In this document: piece by piece, positions 9,935-21,317 of the stretch
Layout: each line of letters opens with the position of its first letter
Position numbering within the stretch: position 1 is the stretch's first letter
DNA from: Holtermannia corniformis
Taxonomy: Eukaryota; Basidiomycota; Tremellomycetes; Holtermanniales
DNA: 64,000 bases
Assembly: GCA_001599935.1 (NCBI GenBank)
Contig: BCIJ01000007.1
Location: 568,168-632,167 of the forward strand
Direction of reading: 5' to 3'
Notes under the pieces: model-generated
The model's input: the letters and a program-made list of their open reading frames with translations, nothing else
Databases searched by the model: none
Told to the model about the DNA's origin: nothing
Program-made: the position numbers and the translations under genes

Positions 9935-12900
9935 ATGTCGCTCAACACGGCATCCTCCGCCATCCACCTCAACCTCCCGCACTCGGGCGCTTCCCAGACG
10001 TACGCCAACACCGACCACCCCTGGTCCTACCACTGATCGCACCCACACAGCCGCGCACCGACCAGCATCTCTGTCCACCCCTCAGCACTCGCCCAGATCC
10101 TCACCCACCACTCGCGCCGCCACCTCTCTTCCGCCACGACCACGACCTCGCAGCGCGTGATCGGGACCCTGCTAGGCCACCGCTCCGAGACGGGAGCCGA
10201 GATTGAAGTCCGCACGGCGTTTGCGGTCCCGCACAGCGAGGATGAACACCAGTGCGCGGTCGATATGCAGTTTCAGCAGAGCATGGCCGACCTGCTCGCG
10301 CGCGGGCAGGGAGGCAAGGGCGAGGGCAAGGAGGTTATTGTCGGATGGTGAGTCGGCTTGGTTGGATCGGAGAGGCGGGATCACCGCTAGTGCTTGTCGA
10401 GTACGGCTCGGTATGCCCGCGCGAGTGGATCACGTCAGGCGCGGGGAGCACAATCTCAAGGCTTGAAGCAGGGCAGGGCTGTGACTGTAGAGAGCAAAGG
10501 CCCATCAGACGGTCATATGCTACAAACAGCCCGCCCAACGTATCGACCGACCCCAGAGCCCAAAGCCATCACCCAGGGCGTTACAGTCTAGCTGTAACCC
10601 AGTCCAGGTCCGGATACCAGATGGTCCACGTCTGGCGTTCGAATCCGGTCGCTCGCATTCAACATGCTCAGTGTTCGCAGTTACCGCCGCCGAGCTACGA
10701 GTCGTACAGACACGTTATGAGCGGTCGCCCAACTCGAGCTTTCGAGGCTCTCAAGAGGCCGGTTGGATTTCTCTTTTGCAAGTCGTGCGCGAGGCCAGCT
10801 AGTCGGGTACCCGCGCACAGCGCACCGACGTAACGCGGGCAGCAGCTTGGAGACACGTAGCCAGACGGCTACAAGGACTTCACAGTGGCTGCTTGCAAGA
10901 CAGGCGTGGTCTTGTTTCTCAGTGTGATCTGCAGCCGGTCAATCATACAGGTCACCGATGATGCTGTCGCGTGACTCTGCAACACTGGCTCCCAATGTCG
11001 CTGGGACGTCAAGCAACGGCCATCACAGTACCTAGCCGACCGACATCGGTTGACGTCACCTCGATGGCATTGCTTCGGTCATCACGGCGACAGGGTACGC
11101 CAGTGAAATGACTTGCGATATTGGCGCTTCGCTGTCTTAGCTGTGCGCAACGTGTCGACGCCCTGGCAGTTGCCGAGCTACTTTCCGGACATCAAGCCGC
11201 AAGTCATGTCACCGCTAGTTTGCGATCGCGTATCCCAGCTGCTTGCTACTCGAAGCGACTTCATCTGCCGTTCGTCGGTCGTCGGGTCAGCGTCTTCGCC
11301 AGCAACGCACCCTCGTGCCACGAGTCGGATGATTTCAGCGCTACCGGTTCGATCACTCAACAGCGTTCCATACAGTAGCGCCGTGGTGCACTGTTGGTAG
11401 CGATACTCTACTCTTGGCATTGATGCTGCTTGCTCTTCAGTGGAACCTTGCACAAGCCTTTTGAGATCGTAGCTCAGACGGGCTACTATACTCGTAGGGG
11501 ATGCAAGGCTCTCGCGTCAGCTGGTACCATATTCCCACACGAGCACGATGCATCGGATTGTACCGCTCGGACAGGCCACCCGAGCACTTTAGGATCTGCT
11601 GCGGCTACTTGCCTCGTCAAAGTCGGTCCAGAGACATGACAAGGCATGGATCGGTACAGCATATACGCCACGCGCGCGTGTTCAAGTGATACGCTCAGAC
11701 TTCTCACGAACATCACTATTTCGTCGGTCCTGGCTGGCTAAGCGCTTTCGATGTTACGCGCGTGAGCTGCAGATTGATCCTGGTCGCCGATGGAGCGATA
11801 CGCATAGGCATGAACGTCTCGTGTGGCGTTGCGTTGCCTCGAATCGACCAGCTGCCAGATGTCGACCCTAAGCCGATCAATGGCCTTCCGGGATGAAATC
11901 GATGTTGCCATCGAGTCGATCATTCGCCATGTCTATTCGTTTCATTTGCACCACGCCCGTCAGCTACGACTACAGGGAGCAAAGAAGTTGGCTGTATAGT
12001 CTCGCACGTATCTCTGCCGGAGCGGACGAGAAACGACAGAGGCAGCAGTCATCAGTCATGGTCTTTGCCAAGTCTAGGCATAGCGCACGGCTTGCGCGCT
12101 GCCCCGAGTCTCATCAAGGCCGGCCGTCTTGACTTGTGGTGCATGCCACCTCGCGTACCAACGCGCGTGAGCTGAACTGTGGTTATCACGCCTAGCTTGG
12201 CTGTTCAGCCGAGTTTTGGGCAACTTGCAATAGTTGGCTTGATATCGATGGCTCTTTCCCATGCGGAAACGGGACAACGTAGGTCCTGTCGAACCAGCGA
12301 GATCGGTCCGACTATCCGCGCACGTCGTCCGAGCCATTCCCGTCCTCGAACAGCATGAGTCTCAGTACGCCAGCGTTTGTCGTGTCGCTCGAGCGCTGTA
12401 AGCCGCGTGATGCGCGCGTCGACGGATCAAACTAGCTGCTTGGATGGCTGAAGTGAATCTTAGTCGCGCATGCGTCGTCACTCGAAGCCGGCTGACGCGA
12501 GCTTCACGCAGAGCCGAGCTGTGTCATCTCGATCGTGCTCTGCCCAGCTCATGACGGTGGACTGCACAACGCCACATTACTGTCCAGCTGTAGCAATGTC
12601 AAACGACTGAGATGGTCTGGTGGGGTCGGACCCAGACCAAGTTTCTGGTCCACGCGAGGAGCGAAACTCGCATGCTCAATGCTCGCGGTCCTGCCTCTTG
12701 TGCTAGCTAGCAAGACGTACGCCCCGAGTTGAGCTAGCGTTGTCGCAGTGCGCACTCGCTGTGCTTGTCGTCTTCCTACTACCCGGAAGCTGTCTGCATC
12801 CAAGCTGCGCGTTCGATGTGGACGTCGTCTATCATTGCAGAGAGCTAGCATGCATTGTGCACGCAAATATATCTCAGGTGAGGCTTGATCGAGAGGCGCA

Positions 12901-13650
12901 ATGTGCCTCAGGTCAACCTCATCAGCGATGCGCCAAGGCCGCACGCTGGTATTGGACATGTGCCTCTGCTTACCTGCGGCGACCAGAAGCTCTCACTTTC
13001 GATGAGACGCTGACACTGCATCAGGTACGCGTCGCACCCATCGTTGAACAACTATTCTGCTCTCATCCAAAACTACTTTCAACAAGAGACGGCCCCGTTC
13101 CCCGCCGTGCACATTACCGTCGACACCGAGTTGCAAGGTGAGTCACGCGAACAGCAAGCATGTGCTGTCCCGAGTGGAGTGCTGACTGTGCGCAGAAGGC
13201 TCATCGTCTGGCCTCGGCGTCAAGGGCTGGGTCAGCGCTCAGCTCGGGCTCAACCCCAAGCCTGAAAACTGCGTGTTCCTGCCCGTGCCCGTGAGCCTCA
13301 AGTACAGTGCCGAGGAGCGGGCGGGACTCGACCTGCTCACGTCGAGCGAGCAAGCGGCCAACCCGTCGCTGCCAGCTCTGCACACGCTCTCGACCTCGCT
13401 CGCGTCCCTGACCGAGCTGATTGACCAGGTCGAGTCGTATGTGTCGCGAGTTGCTGCGGGCGAGATTGAGGGCGACGCAGAGGTCGGACGGTATCTGCTC
13501 GACAGCGTCGGTCGCTGGGCCGACGTGACCGAGGGCGGTGACGAGGTCAAGAAGGGGCTGCAAGACACGCTCACCGTATCGTACCTCGCGAGCCTCGTCC
13601 GGAGTCAAGCCGAGCTCGCGGGCAGGCTCAACCTGCTGCAGCAGGCATAG
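9935..13650 (+). CDS. eIF3f, translation initiation factor 3 subunit F (MPN domain)
   Basis: A component of the eIF3 scaffold on the 40S subunit. Four exons (9935-9999, 10051-10347, 13025-13137, 13196-13650) give 309 residues. MPN-domain signatures are SISVHPSALAQILTHH, RVIGTLLGHRSETGAEIEV, AFAVPHSEDEHQCAVDM, EVIVGWYASHPSLNNYSAL and ALIQNYFQQETAPF. No complete JAMM metal motif is visible, as usual for this subunit. The C-terminal helical half carries LGLNPKPENCVFLPVPV and LTELIDQVESYVSRV, ending SQAELAGRLNLLQQA. The codon for Trp in IVGWYA is split by intron 2, which is 2,677 nt, against 51 and 58 nt for the others. Without splicing across it the gene looks like two unrelated fragments. Confidence 0.95.
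10348..13024 (+). other. Oversized intron 2 of eIF3f (2,677 nt)
   Basis: The donor is TCGGATG|gtgagt at 10348 and the acceptor gacactgcatcag|GTACGC at 13024. The splice restores the conserved GWYAS. Inside there is no frame with family resemblance; the longest open frames (about 190 and 136 codons) lack recognisable motifs. No direct or inverted terminal repeats were noticed. Texture is similar to the TIM50 intron, but no shared long word was found by eye. Confidence 0.8.
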
Positions 13651-13759
13651 GCGGAGGATGCGAGGGATGCATAGCATAGACGATGAGAACGCGCGGGACC
13701 TTTTCCTTGTCACCAGTTGCAGTCGAGTCGTCGAAACCGGGTCGTCCACTCTCAACACC

Positions 13760-16035
13760 ATGTCAAAAGCTGCTCAGGCCGCGCTCTTCCATCACCTGCA
13801 GCGCGCAGTGGGCCGCAGCCGGCGCCCAGGCCAAAAAGCGGCGTCGAGCAGCCGAAGAAAAAGTCCGAATGCACCGAGCGTGCGCAGGAGCTATGCAACA
13901 GCAGCAGCGGCCGCGTCTGTGAGAGACTCGACGGTGCCAGAGAGTACAGCTCTCAGTCCAGCTACACCGCTCGGACACGCGCTGCACGATGCCTACGACC
14001 TGCTCGAGACGGAAATCGGAGGCGATGGTGTCTGGACCGAGCGCCTTGCGGCGGCTCTGCGAGATTTGGAGGTTGGCAGGAGCGGTCGGATAGGCGGTCA
14101 GTTGCTATGCATATCGCGGGGGGATGCACGCTGATGTACGAATGCAGTATACGGTGACGAGCTCGCAGCACCTCATGATGTCGTTTCGGCTCTACTGCTG
14201 GATCCGCTCGCAGAGGACAAGGCGGCTCGCAAGGCGGTTGCGGACAGACATGTCGGCTATGAGGGCGATCAGTTTGAGATTCGGTGAGTGGTTTGGTCTG
14301 CAGGAGGTAGAGGCAGTTGACACTGTAGCTTTGCGCGAGATGCACAAAGAGACAGGGACGCTTTGGCCGTACCGGCGCCGTGGCTGCAGAGTACAGGTTT
14401 TGAGATTGTCGAAGTGCGACGTGAGTCACTTGGACTTTACCTTTGATCATACTGACAAGTAGCACAGCAAAGGACAACAGTCCCATCCCACTTTCAAACC
14501 TGCTTCGGACAGACTTGCCACTGCTCATCCTCGACCCCATCCGACTCCTCCAAGCACCCTCGCTTGCACCCGTCCTGCCTTTCCTGCTAGCGCACCCCCA
14601 CCTGCAGATCATCATCAACGGCGCCCTCCCCTCCTCGGCCACCGTCGAATCCACCACTCGCCGGCTGCACTCGCAACTGTCGGAGCTGGTCCCAGGATAC
14701 AGCGAAAACGTTGGCAAAATCGGCCTAGGCTTTGTGCGCGCAGACAAAGCCTTGTCCGCCATTGATGCCTTGGGCCGCGGGATCGGTCTCGACGCTAGCG
14801 TGGTAGAGGACCGGGCCGACGCAATCGAGCGCTTCCAACATGACTTTACCAGCAGCAACTTTGGCCCGTTGCAAGCTCAACTCTCGACATACCTTGCAGC
14901 CCTCCACCCTCTGACCCCACATGCAGTGCCCTCAAACCTACAAGTAGAGACGGCCAAGACGACGCTGAACGTCACGCTGGCGTACATCTCCAACGTCCTC
15001 CTCTCGTCATCTCGCGCCGCCCGCGCAGTCTTGTCATCTGCATCCGATCTCCGGACAGATGCTCACCGACGCGCCGAGCACGCTCGACAGAACTCGGTCG
15101 TGAGCTTGGGCATCAAAAGTGGCATCGTCGAGGGCAGCGTTGAGCAAGAGCTGGCCAGCAGCGAACGCGAGGTCCGGAGTCTGATGTCGAAGCGGTTGAG
15201 CTGGCGCAAGGTGTTAAGCGGCGCCGTGGATGATGTTGGAGCAGAGGTCGCTTCCGAAGTGCAAAAGCACTTTGGTCGAGGTCTGCAAGACCGGGTATGT
15301 CCCTTTGTCATTCAAGCGCGCATGTCTGATTGTTGTAGCTCGTGTTTGAGGCTGGCGAACTGGCTCTACTGCAGCGCGACCTTGCAGAGCGCGCCGATAG
15401 CTGCCTCGCCGAGCTCTCACCGTTTCACAACCGCTCGCAGGCATCCTCGTCCCAACCTTATCCCTTTCACTCGCCAATCCTGCTCAATCACCTCCAGACA
15501 TTAGCTCTCACGACCACCCAGCCCTCTCCCGCCACCCTCACCGCGCCGCTGCACCATCGACGAGCTCAACTGCTGACGTTTTCAGTGCCCAAACTGCACA
15601 ACCAGGCTCAGCGCGCAGTGCTCGAAACGTATTCCTACTCTGCTGCCTCGGCCGCCTGTTCCTGGGTCGCAGCCGTCCCAGGCGATCTCATGGATTGGTA
15701 CCCCGCTCTCGGCCTTGCCACCCTCGGCATCCTCGCCTCCGTTCGATGGGGCCAAGAACGCTGGGTGCGCGCTCGGAACGGCTTCTGGGCAGACTGGCAA
15801 CGGGTCGGACGCATGCTCAAGCAGGATCTAGAGGTATGCTCGACGAAAGCGATCGACAACTGACGCTACGCAGAGTAATTACAGAGACGCGCTGAACACT
15901 CAAGTGCTCGTCAAACCGCTGGCTGCGGCCGATGGCTTGGAGACGTTGGTCAACAAGCGGATCGAGAGACTGGACGCTATAGAGCACCGACGGGCGGTAC
16001 TGCATAGAAGAATACAGGGAGGCGCTAGTGCTTAG
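13760..16035 (+). CDS. Mmc1-like mitochondrial dynamin-fold protein
   Basis: Six exons (13760-14096, 14148-14283, 14329-14420, 14468-15294, 15339-15833, 15874-16035) join to 682 residues. The N-terminus is basic, amphipathic and ends RRSYATAAAAAS, a clear matrix-targeting presequence. The middle has LLLDPLAEDKAARKAV and a strand-loop LPLLILDPIRLLQAP. A long helical region follows, and the C-terminal part has two hydrophobic segments (YSAASAACSWVAAVPGDL and WYPALGLATLGILASV), then a basic helix. This order matches the fungal Mmc1 family, described in fission yeast as a dynamin-superfamily-like pseudoenzyme of the matrix side of the inner membrane linked to cristae shape. I do not see an intact GTPase P-loop. 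The family assignment is inference from architecture. Confidence 0.55.
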
Positions 16036-16563
16036 CATCATGCAGCCGTAGGACCACGGTGTTGCGTTGGGGTTCTTGTTGTCGTCACAAAGGGGCTTAC
16101 TGGACGGCGGGACGGTTCAGAGTTCTGTCCCAAGTTCTGTTCCGCCTCGCTCAGGCGAAGCAAGGATAGCGAGTTGGATTGATGAATTGACATCAAGCAG
16201 GTTGGAAATGACGCGGATTTTACCAGGTGCGCAGGAGCGGAGATTGCGCGCTGGAATGCTTGACTTTGCCTATCGTGAAAGTCAAACCCCAGAGTCATTC
16301 CCGCGTGTTCTGGCCCGAGACACTGGCTGCCGTCACAAGCGTTAGACGGCAGAGCCTTCATTGATACCGTTCTCCTTATGCCCGCCCTAGTGTAGCTCAA
16401 GGCCACGATAGACGTCAGCGAACAGCGGTCCAATTCTTGCGCTTTTTGCTGCGAACGTTCGCTCGGTTATGGCTAGCGATCGAGCGGAACTACGAGGTAT
16501 GAGAATTATGCAAGCATGCACGGATGTAGAGTCGCGGACCGGCCGCTACAATGACTATGCTAT
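16036..16563. other. Convergent intergenic region
   Basis: Lies between the stops of the Mmc1-like gene and LPMO 1. Nothing coding is supported; presumably two 3' UTRs. Confidence 0.6.
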
Positions 16564-17566
16564 TCAGATGCGCAACGCCCGCCTGCGCTTCCTCATCCTG
16601 CACGAGCCGGTGCCGGTGCTATCCGAACCTGTGCTGGGGACGGACGACGCCGAGGCCGAAGCGGACGATGAAGCGCCCTCACCATCCGAAATGAGTACGG
16701 GAGTGGCGGGGGCCGTAGAGTTGCCGTTACCCGAGCCTGCAGAGCTATCATCCCGTCAGCTACTGCACGCACGACACGCGACGTACTAAAGAGCAACACC
16801 GGGGATGACGAATTTGGTGGCGTCGTCGACGTAGATGTTGAAGCTGGTGGCCGCGTTGTTCGAGGCGTACATGTCTGGGAAGCGACCGGTCGGCGTTGGG
16901 ACGGCGTTGCCGTTGCTGGCGAGTTCGAGGTGCCACGCGATCGGGTAGAACTGGGGCGACGGGTTCCCTTGCTCATCGAGCAAGTGGAGGGCGAGGAGCT
17001 CGTGCCGGACGAGGTAGTTGCCCGCCGGCAGGTCGGTCGGTAGGTTGAACGAGTACTTGTACCCGGTCGCGGCGTTGATCGACTCGGTGGCCCACTTGCC
17101 GGTCGAAGGGTCATAGCCTGCCTCGTGCACCTTGAACCAGTCAAGAGACGAGCCGGCAACGCCCTGACAGGGGCCATTGCAGTTTGCCATGAATTCAGTC
17201 ACGGGGCCCTTGTGGTCTGCGCTGATCAGTCTCTGGTGTGCACCGCCGCTTGCGCCACTCACTCTCTGGCCACGGCGAGTTGGTATAAGTCACCGTGTCG
17301 CCGGCGTTGCCCTGCGCACTGGGCAGGTTGTCACCGTTGCCCATACCACCCGTGGCGATGATGGGACTGTAGAAATCGGCAAAGGCCTCGCCATTGTCCG
17401 TTGGGCGCACAGGCGTGTCGCCAAACTCGGCAGGGTAAGAAGGCGCATAGCCGCCGTAGCAGTTGCTTCCGACGCAGACCTGAGTTACGTGGCCGTGGGC
17501 GAGCGAGAGCGGAAGGGACACGAGCGCAGCAAGAAGAGTCGTGCGGAGCATCGCAGCGCTGTTCAT
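16564..17566 (-). CDS. AA9 lytic polysaccharide monooxygenase (LPMO 1)
   Basis: A secreted copper enzyme that oxidatively cleaves cellulose or related beta-glucans. Exons 17263-17566, 16787-17216 and 16564-16744 give 304 residues. The signal peptide MLRTTLLAALVSLPLSLAHG would be cut before His, leaving the N-terminal copper-binding His of HGHVT. The second ligand is in NHKGPVTEFMANC, the axial region in SPQFYPIAWHLEL; RFPDMYASNNAATS also fits AA9. The apparent stop after GVAL is split by an intron (16745-16786): CTTTA|gtacgt ... gatgatag|C restores Tyr and adds a Ser/Thr/Ala-rich linker and a basic tail GTGSCRMRKRRRALRI. LPMO 2 has the same intron and tail, which supports this extended model over the shorter 244-residue reading. 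Confidence 0.9.
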
Positions 17567-18056
17567 GATGCGACTGGCAAAGGAAAGGCGTCGAGCCGAA
17601 TGCAAAGTGATCGATACAGTGAGCGAGCGTTGTCAAGCGAGCGAGTGGTCAAACGACGATGATTGCGAAAGCGAACCGAGGGGAAATGAGCAGTAGAAAG
17701 AGAGGGAAGAAAGGGAGGACAAAGAGGTGCAGGACGGCTAGCGGCCTTTTGGGTGCAGTGAAATCTAATGGCGCACGAGCCGATCCCTCCTGCGAGTTTC
17801 AACCCCGCGTTTCATCAAACCAACGCGCGCCAAGCAAACGCGTCGCTTGGGCGCAGACAATACGCCAATCGGGAGTACCCTGGCAGACCCCATTATTGCG
17901 GGCGAAGCCAAGGGTACGACGACGATCTTGTCAGCACCGGGTGCCAGCGCAGCAAGACGCCCGCCCGTTCGGTCGCCACACACGGCACACGCGTGGAGCG
18001 GGATCCGTGCACCGCCATGCATGCCTTTGCTTTGCTTGACCACCCCTGTCTAGACT
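17567..18056. other. Intergenic: LPMO 1 promoter and coronin 3' side
   Basis: No gene supported. GA-rich in the half next to the LPMO start (AAGAGAGGGAAGAAAGGGAG on the plus strand near 17697), which reads as a pyrimidine tract on the coding strand. Confidence 0.55.
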
Positions 18057-20337
18057 CTACTCCAAGGCCGCCAAGAACGCCCTGCCGGCACTCTGAGCCT
18101 TGGCCAACCGCTGCTCGAGGCTCTGGTTGGTGGCGAGCGCCTTGTCCAAGCTCGACTTGAGCGACGCAACCTCTGATCGCAGTGAATCAAGCTAAAGACG
18201 TGTTAGCTCGGAATGCTGTCACGAAAGAATGAACAGCGCTCACCTCGGCAGAGTTGTCAGCCTTTGGACTCTCAGCCGGCTTTTGTACAATCTCCGGCTC
18301 AGACTCGTCCTCCTCCTCTTGCGGGATCTCGAGGTCCCTCGTCTCGGGCAGTGCCTCTTCCTTGGGCAGCGCCGGTACGGGTGTCGGAGCACTGTATGTG
18401 GCAGGCGCACTGACCGATTTACTGGGGACTTCCTTGGGAGTCGACACGACCGGCGTGGCAGCAGGTGGAGGTGCAGCCGAGGCAGCGCCCGACTCGAGGT
18501 CGACAAACTTTGGTGACGCCGTCTTGCCGCCGAACCAGTCATTGGCCGAGAGAGCGGGTTCGATCGAAGCGGCAGGCGGGAAGATGCTGTGCGAGTGCAC
18601 GTCAGCCGGACAGGTCAGCTACTGCTCGCGCCGACACGTACTCGGACTGAAAGCTCTCTGCCTTGCGTGGCACGACAAATGCCAACGACTCGATCCCCTG
18701 CCCGACGACCTTGTATGCGCGTGCAATCTCGTTCTCGCTGACATTGAGGGCCCGGCGAGGGAGAAAGGTCATGCCGCGCTCTGTGAGTCGTCAGAGTGCG
18801 TACACAACGCAAGAGCCGCACAATACGTACGCGGATCAGAGGATTGATACGATGAAAGGTGGTGCAGCGAGTCACCCTCGTACTCGTAGTATCTAGTTGA
18901 CGCGCTCAACACCAATATCGGTCGGATCATACGTCTGAACATACCGGATGTTACCATCACTGTACACAACCCATATGTCAGCGTTGACCCACATAGTCAA
19001 GCTCGACGCACCCCTTGCCCGAGATGAACAGCACGTCGTTGCCGTCGCTGAAGTGCGGCATCAAATTGCCAGCGCTCGAGTCAAGAATCGTCGTCTCAAG
19101 GCTAGACAACCCTCCCGTCTCCCAGAGGATGACCTGGCGGTCCGACATCTTGCTGAACTACAGATCCACCGTGTCAGAAATTGTAGTATCAGCGTGACCA
19201 GAGCGACATACACCAGTCGTGGCGATCCTGTCTCGGTCACCGAGCCAAACGACGCGCGAGCCTTTGATACCGCCATGACCGTCCGTGATACGGACGGCCT
19301 CTGAGCCGGCGCGGGGGTCGAACAACCTGAGCTTCTTGTCGCGCGCAGTCTATCATTACTGTCGTCAGCGCTGCTCATAACTGGTCGCTTGTGCACAAAC
19401 TGTGGCAAGCTGGGTGCCCGTTGCGTTCCACGCCAAGCTCTGGATGGTGTCGCCGTGACCCTTGAGCGTGATCTTGGCGGCATCCTGGCCGTGCTCTACA
19501 TCCCAGATCTTGACAAGGTGATCACCTGAAGCTGAAGCAAGAACAGAGGACGCGGTCGGGTGGAAAACAACCTGACCGACTTTGCTACAGTCATATCAGT
19601 CCCAGCGAGAGAGCGACGTCCACAGAAATCACGTACCGACCACCAGAGTTCAACCTGCCAACCGGCGTCAAGTCGGTCGGCTGCCATCCGTCCTCTCCCC
19701 AACCCTCGAACAAGGAGTCCTGAATGCTCCACAGCAGGACTGAACGTCGAGTCCGTCAAGACCGACTTTGACGATGCACTTTGGACCCACTTTTACCATC
19801 TTCACTGGCCGAGACGACGACACGATCGTCAAACGGGGACCAAGCAGTGTCAAGACTGTTTGGCGCGACGTCAGGGCTCAGGCACGGCGGGGGAGTCGAC
19901 CACTCACACTGGAGCCGTGTGACCGCGAGCAAGAGGCAAGACGTCGGGGAGCTTGGTAGGGAAGCCGGTTGGTTGCGGAGGAGCAAAGTTGCTGATGAGG
20001 GGGAGAACGGCAAAGGCCTATAGTCCAGCAGATCAGTTGCTGGCGTGAAACGCGTACGCAAGCACGGACACCACCGCCAGAAGCCTGCCAGTTGACAGCC
20101 AGGTATTTCTGAGAGCATCGTGTCAGTAGACGCCCCAGTGATTTGTGTGGTCCGCTCACTCCGCTTGCTGTGATCAGGTCCGTGTCCCATGCCGAGCCCG
20201 ACACCTTGACATTCTCATACGAGACCTTGCCCTTTGTGCCGTACACATGGCGATACTTGGACTACCCGCGGTCGTCATTATCATGCCGCGTATATACTCT
20301 GCTCGTGCATACTGACTGGACGGATGAAGCGTGACAT
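18057..20337 (-). CDS. CRN1: Coronin, actin-binding WD40 protein
   Basis: Binds F-actin and regulates Arp2/3 at endocytic patches. Fourteen exons join to 531 residues. The first is 21 nt (MSRFIRP at 20317-20337) and joins to SKYRHVYGTKGKVSYENVKV, the invariant coronin start. WD40 blades include LDTAWSPFDDRVVVSASED, SASGDHLVKIWD, LAWNATGTQLATTARDKKL and GDGNIRYYEYEGD, followed by the coronin signatures RGMTFLPRRALNVSENEIAR and SFQSDIFPPAAS. A Pro/Glu-rich unique region precedes a C-terminal coiled coil (LDSLRSEVASLKSSLDKAL) that trimerises and contacts Arp2/3 in the family. One exon, 18945-18959, is only 15 nt. Introns are 50-57 nt. Confidence 0.96.
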
Positions 20338-20558
20338 GCTGGCAAGATGGATGACTTCTGAGCTGAACCTCGAGGTGGTACAGCTTGGACCATGCCGTGC
20401 GTGATCGTCAGTTTGCTTCCGTCGGTGGCGGCGATGGGTGCCACCGCAATGCTGCATGAGCGCTTCGTGTTAGCAAAACTAGACTGGAGCGAGATACATC
20501 ATGGGGTTCACAGCGGATCAAAGATTCGCGCTGAAGATACGTTGGGCGGCCTAAACAA

Positions 20559-21069
20559 CTAACGTTCGCCAATCGGTAGGGTCGACTCTAGCCACCAAGC
20601 TGCAGCCCCTTCGTATCGCTTCAGTGTCCCTGTCGACAAGTCAACGATCCCCTCGAAGTGTAGCGTGGACTGTGCGGTATCTTTGAGAGTTTTCGGAAGG
20701 CTAGAAATTTCAGAGTGGTACGACTTGTCGCTCACTGCGATCACTTGCCACCTCTTGCCATTGATATTCCTCTCAGTATCGAAGCTTGGTGTTCCCTCAA
20801 GGCGGAGCGGCAATTACTCACACGATCTGGTCATCTTCGTGTCCAAATACGTTCGGTCAGTGAAAGGTCAAGTTACCGATGGTTGTTATCGTACTGAACG
20901 CATCCATTTTGGAGGCAAGTGGCCTCGCTTTTCTTGATGGCCTGTCTAAGAATGAGACAGGAGACGTTCTGATCTGTCCTAACATCCTACTGCACGCCTT
21001 GTCACCGAACGAACCTTCTACAGCCTCCATTTCCGCCCGTGAGACGCGCTGATATGCACTGCGCTCCAT
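20559..21069 (-). CDS. Possible small hypothetical gene
   Basis: Two to four coding-like pieces on the minus strand between Crh and coronin. The last piece reads GKRWQVIAVSDKSYHSEI ... GAAAWWLESTLPIGER then stop at 20559; the first may be MERSAYQRVSRAEMEAVEG at 21069, with KKSEATCLQNGCVQYDNN between. Gt-ag junctions exist but I could not find one chain that keeps phase throughout, so the ends and exon number are uncertain. No signal peptide, membrane segment or known family. It could also be a decayed gene. Confidence 0.35.
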
Positions 21070-21317
21070 CTTTCCTTATGTGAGCTGCTTGCCACCCTTG
21101 ATGACTGTGATTGATCCAGGCGCCAAGGTGTGTTTCCCACCTTCAGCGATCAGCCGGGTGTTCGCACATTTCACCTTCAACAGGAAAGCGAACTCATCAA
21201 CAGAGCGATGACAGCACTTGCAATGCGCTTACACTCGCAAGTTTGTAATGAGCTCACTTTACCTCCTGCTCGAGAGACCGACCACGGGACACGACCACGG
21301 CGAACGCATGCATTGTA

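Noticed and set aside
10600..10665. GTTCGAATCC B-box-like word inside the eIF3f intron
   Set aside because: No matching A box at the right distance and the flanking T stem does not pair.
10252..10833. 193-codon ORF spanning the eIF3f exon 2/intron border
   Set aside because: Out of frame with the conserved MPN sequence; a shadow of exon 2 prolonged by chance into the intron.
16469..16789. 106-codon plus-strand ORF
   Set aside because: It is antisense to the spliced C-terminal tail exon of LPMO 1, which explains the open frame.
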